Source: CAYUIS01 sp964444825 (GTDB lineage: Bacteria; Chloroflexota; Anaerolineae; B4-G1). From it: DNA of 16,951 bases. How positions within the stretch are numbered: position 1 is the first letter of the stretch; every line of letters starts with the position of its first letter. Location: the NCBI GenBank assembly GCA_964444825.1, contig CAYUIS010000115.1, positions 1-16,951 of the forward strand, read 5' to 3'. The position numbers and the translations under genes are program-made. Shown here one piece after another: positions 16,601 through 16,951 of this stretch. The notes under the pieces were generated by a model. The model saw only the letters and a program-made list of their open reading frames with translations. It was not told the DNA's origin and did no database searches.

Positions 16601-16951
16601 TTGAACTGCCCAGGTTTTGACCACTGTCGGTAAAGACGCCGCTGCCGCCGAGGACCGCCGCCCGGAATCCCCAGGCATAGGGGGTAAGCGAGATGCCGTT
16701 CGTGGCCTGAATACCGCTGCTCAGGTTGACCACGATCTCCTCGCCTGGCTTGAAATCCCGGGCGGGGTCGAAGGACACTGAACCAGTCGTGTAGGCTCCT
16801 GCGTAGACTCCCGTCTGGCTCCCCCGCACGGTGAAGGTGCGGGTGCTGACGGTGGCGAAATCGACCGGGAGGTTAAAGCCAGCGCTGATAGTCGCGTCCG
16901 GTGCGACGTCGAGCGCGGCGTTCGGCGGGGAGACTTTAGTAACGTGGAGAT
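13650..16951 (-). CDS. Secreted FG-GAP propeller / PKD / C13 (legumain-like) cysteine peptidase, 5' end outside window
   Basis: The frame is open to the right edge, so the start and signal peptide lie beyond 16951; an internal ATG at 16829 is not the real start. In protein order: an SbsA/Big_5-like Ig domain (NAALDVAPDATISAGFNLPV, 16680-16951); seven FG-GAP/VCBS repeats (15605-16640); a BACON/choice-of-anchor-like domain (TSTHTLTIGNLGGDGLTW, about 15290-15600); a PKD domain (TYTWDFGDAG, about 15030-15285); and an FN3 domain (EGTYYYRVQATNAYGSSGWS, about 14760-15020). After the gap comes a C13-type domain with His in LYLMDHG (codon 14469-14471) and Cys in EACFSGSF (codon 14337-14339), 44 residues apart, close to the spacing in legumain. 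The tail is QVYLPLVFRNGNPW. The peptidase should cut after Asn or Asp by family precedent. The N-terminal part of the C13 domain is probably lost in the gap, and linkage across the gap is likely but unproven. Confidence 0.82.
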   Translation of the reverse strand, partial: LHVTKVSPPNAALDVAPDATISAGFNLPVDFATVSTRTFTVRGSQTGVYAGAYTTGSVSFDPARDFKPGEEIVVNLSSGIQATNGISLTPYAWGFRAAVLGGSGVFTDSGQNLGSSNSEGVALGDLDKDGDLDAFVGNNDDQANKVWLNDGTGSFTDSGQSLGSSDSFEVALGDLDGDGDLDVFVGNGGIAEGQPNGVWLNDGTGIFTDSGQSLGNSNCYAVALGDLDGDGDLDAFVANISDQANKVWLNDGAGTFVDSGQNLGNSYSHNAVLGDIDGDGDLDAFVANDGANTVWLNNGMGVFSDSGQSLESSTSEGLALGDVDGDGDLDAFIANAFNQANKVWLNNGTGNFGDSGQSLGSSDSVGVALYDVDGDGDLDAFVANQFGEANQIWLNDGFGSFIDSGQRLGSSYSVDVAVGDVDGDGDVDVFVANTDSEANRVWLNGDGPIGPHIAVSAAVLSATLNPGTTSTHTLTIGNLGGDGLTWVLTEQPGATWLSESPGSGSIPPSQSTDVAVVFDAGGLPEDVYTTTLRIDSDATNEPVVDVSVTLTVTTVCIPVSGADFGFAPTAPRARELITFTGTVAAGTTPITYTWDFGDAGAGGGEVVTHAYGATGAYTVTLAAANVCPSQDTASRPVTVGEPPAAPVLNPIENGDGDGDYAINWSVSSGATGYTLEEAEDETFTGATIAYLGSFTWAMVAGQPEGTYYYRVQATNAYGSSGWSNTESVLVXXXXXXXXXXXXXXXXXXXXXXXXXXXXXXXXXXFRAHGYPQEQIRYLATDLSLDPDGGGADVFARPNRTTLEEAITTWAAGLVSADRALTLYLMDHGYRDKFYLDRPFNQWITPDDLDGWLNELETAVPGLKVNVIIEACFSGSFINPAAEMSEDGRVIITSSGAQAVAYASQDGAVFSDAFLSGLDQGMSLHGAFNEAKGAAVLAHPDQTSWLDDDGDASPNTAQDGQEAAQRGFAFAGTLAEVPWAPYVVEAEIRNLDLDHAEGEIWAQVVDDERVFHAWAVVYPPSYQPVEGSEELVDEPVAYQLLDRGSDWRAITYNKFDEVGEYRILVYAEDDGGLLARPKLVTVRTGWQVYLPLVFRNGNPW
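14658..14757. other. Assembly gap of 100 N
   Basis: Exactly 100 N, a placeholder of unknown true length, between the FN3 domain and the C13 peptidase domain. The missing sequence should include the N-terminal strands of the C13 fold and possibly more domains. Confidence 0.99.
15605..16640 (-). repeat. Seven FG-GAP/VCBS repeats (probable seven-bladed beta-propeller)
   Basis: Seven units of about 47-52 residues follow the pattern G-F-DSGQ-LGSS, then ALGDLDGDGDLDAFVAN, then KVWLNDGT. Each carries an Asp-rich DxDxDGD loop like the calcium loops of integrin alpha propellers. Seven units match a complete seven-bladed propeller. The first has DKDGDLD and the sixth has LYDVDGD in place of LGD. At the DNA level the units are imperfect direct repeats of about 147 bases. 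Confidence 0.9.

Noticed and set aside
15605..16640. Regularly spaced repeats that might suggest a CRISPR array
   Set aside because: Units are about 147 bases, imperfect and in frame, and encode FG-GAP propeller blades; there are no short identical repeats with unique spacers.

Overview
The window looks like part of a metagenome-assembled scaffold from a GC-rich filamentous-type bacterium, most likely Chloroflexota (Anaerolineae/Caldilineae-like). This is inferred from large mosaic secreted proteins built of CARDB, PPC, PKD, FG-GAP, DUF11 and beta-helix modules, several ending in a short 'VYLPLV-R' tail, next to a class III cyclase-AAA-TPR signalling protein, and from gene ends dotted with long perfect palindromes. 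Two runs of exactly 100 N (12287-12386, 14658-14757) are scaffold gaps of unknown true length. No tRNA, rRNA, CRISPR array, integrase or transposase was seen.

Layout. Plus strand: a sugar-phosphate isomerase/epimerase-like TIM-barrel protein (66-980); a ~660-base stretch holding a possible decayed gene fragment, an inverted-repeat pair, a 27-base tandem duplication and stem-loops; a 993-residue secreted right-handed beta-helix protein with a duplicated C-terminal module (1645-4626); and a small secreted DNRLRE/CBM96-like protein (4825-5628). A convergent junction follows (5629-5834), filled with palindromes. Minus strand, read right to left: a >1100-residue secreted protein running off the right edge, with an Ig-like domain, a seven-repeat FG-GAP propeller, a BACON-like domain, PKD, FN3 and a C13 (legumain/caspase-like) cysteine peptidase domain (13650 to beyond 16951); a 993-residue secreted CARDB/PPC/IPT/PKD protein (10560-13541); a cytoplasmic class III nucleotidyl cyclase-AAA ATPase-TPR protein (6938-10414); and a degraded BNR/DUF11 gene (5835 to about 6905).

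How the genes fit together: five of the seven genes or gene remnants are predicted extracellular or surface proteins and four of these carry the same C-terminal tail, so the region reads as a surface-protein locus with one intracellular signalling gene. The strongest leads are (i) a 33-bp perfect palindrome family whose two copies flank the DNRLRE gene, one of them lying in frame inside its signal peptide, the two differing by a compensatory base-pair change; (ii) the shared C-terminal 'VYLPLV-R' tail; and (iii) the secreted propeller-C13 peptidase. Nothing in the sequence proves that these parts form one system.
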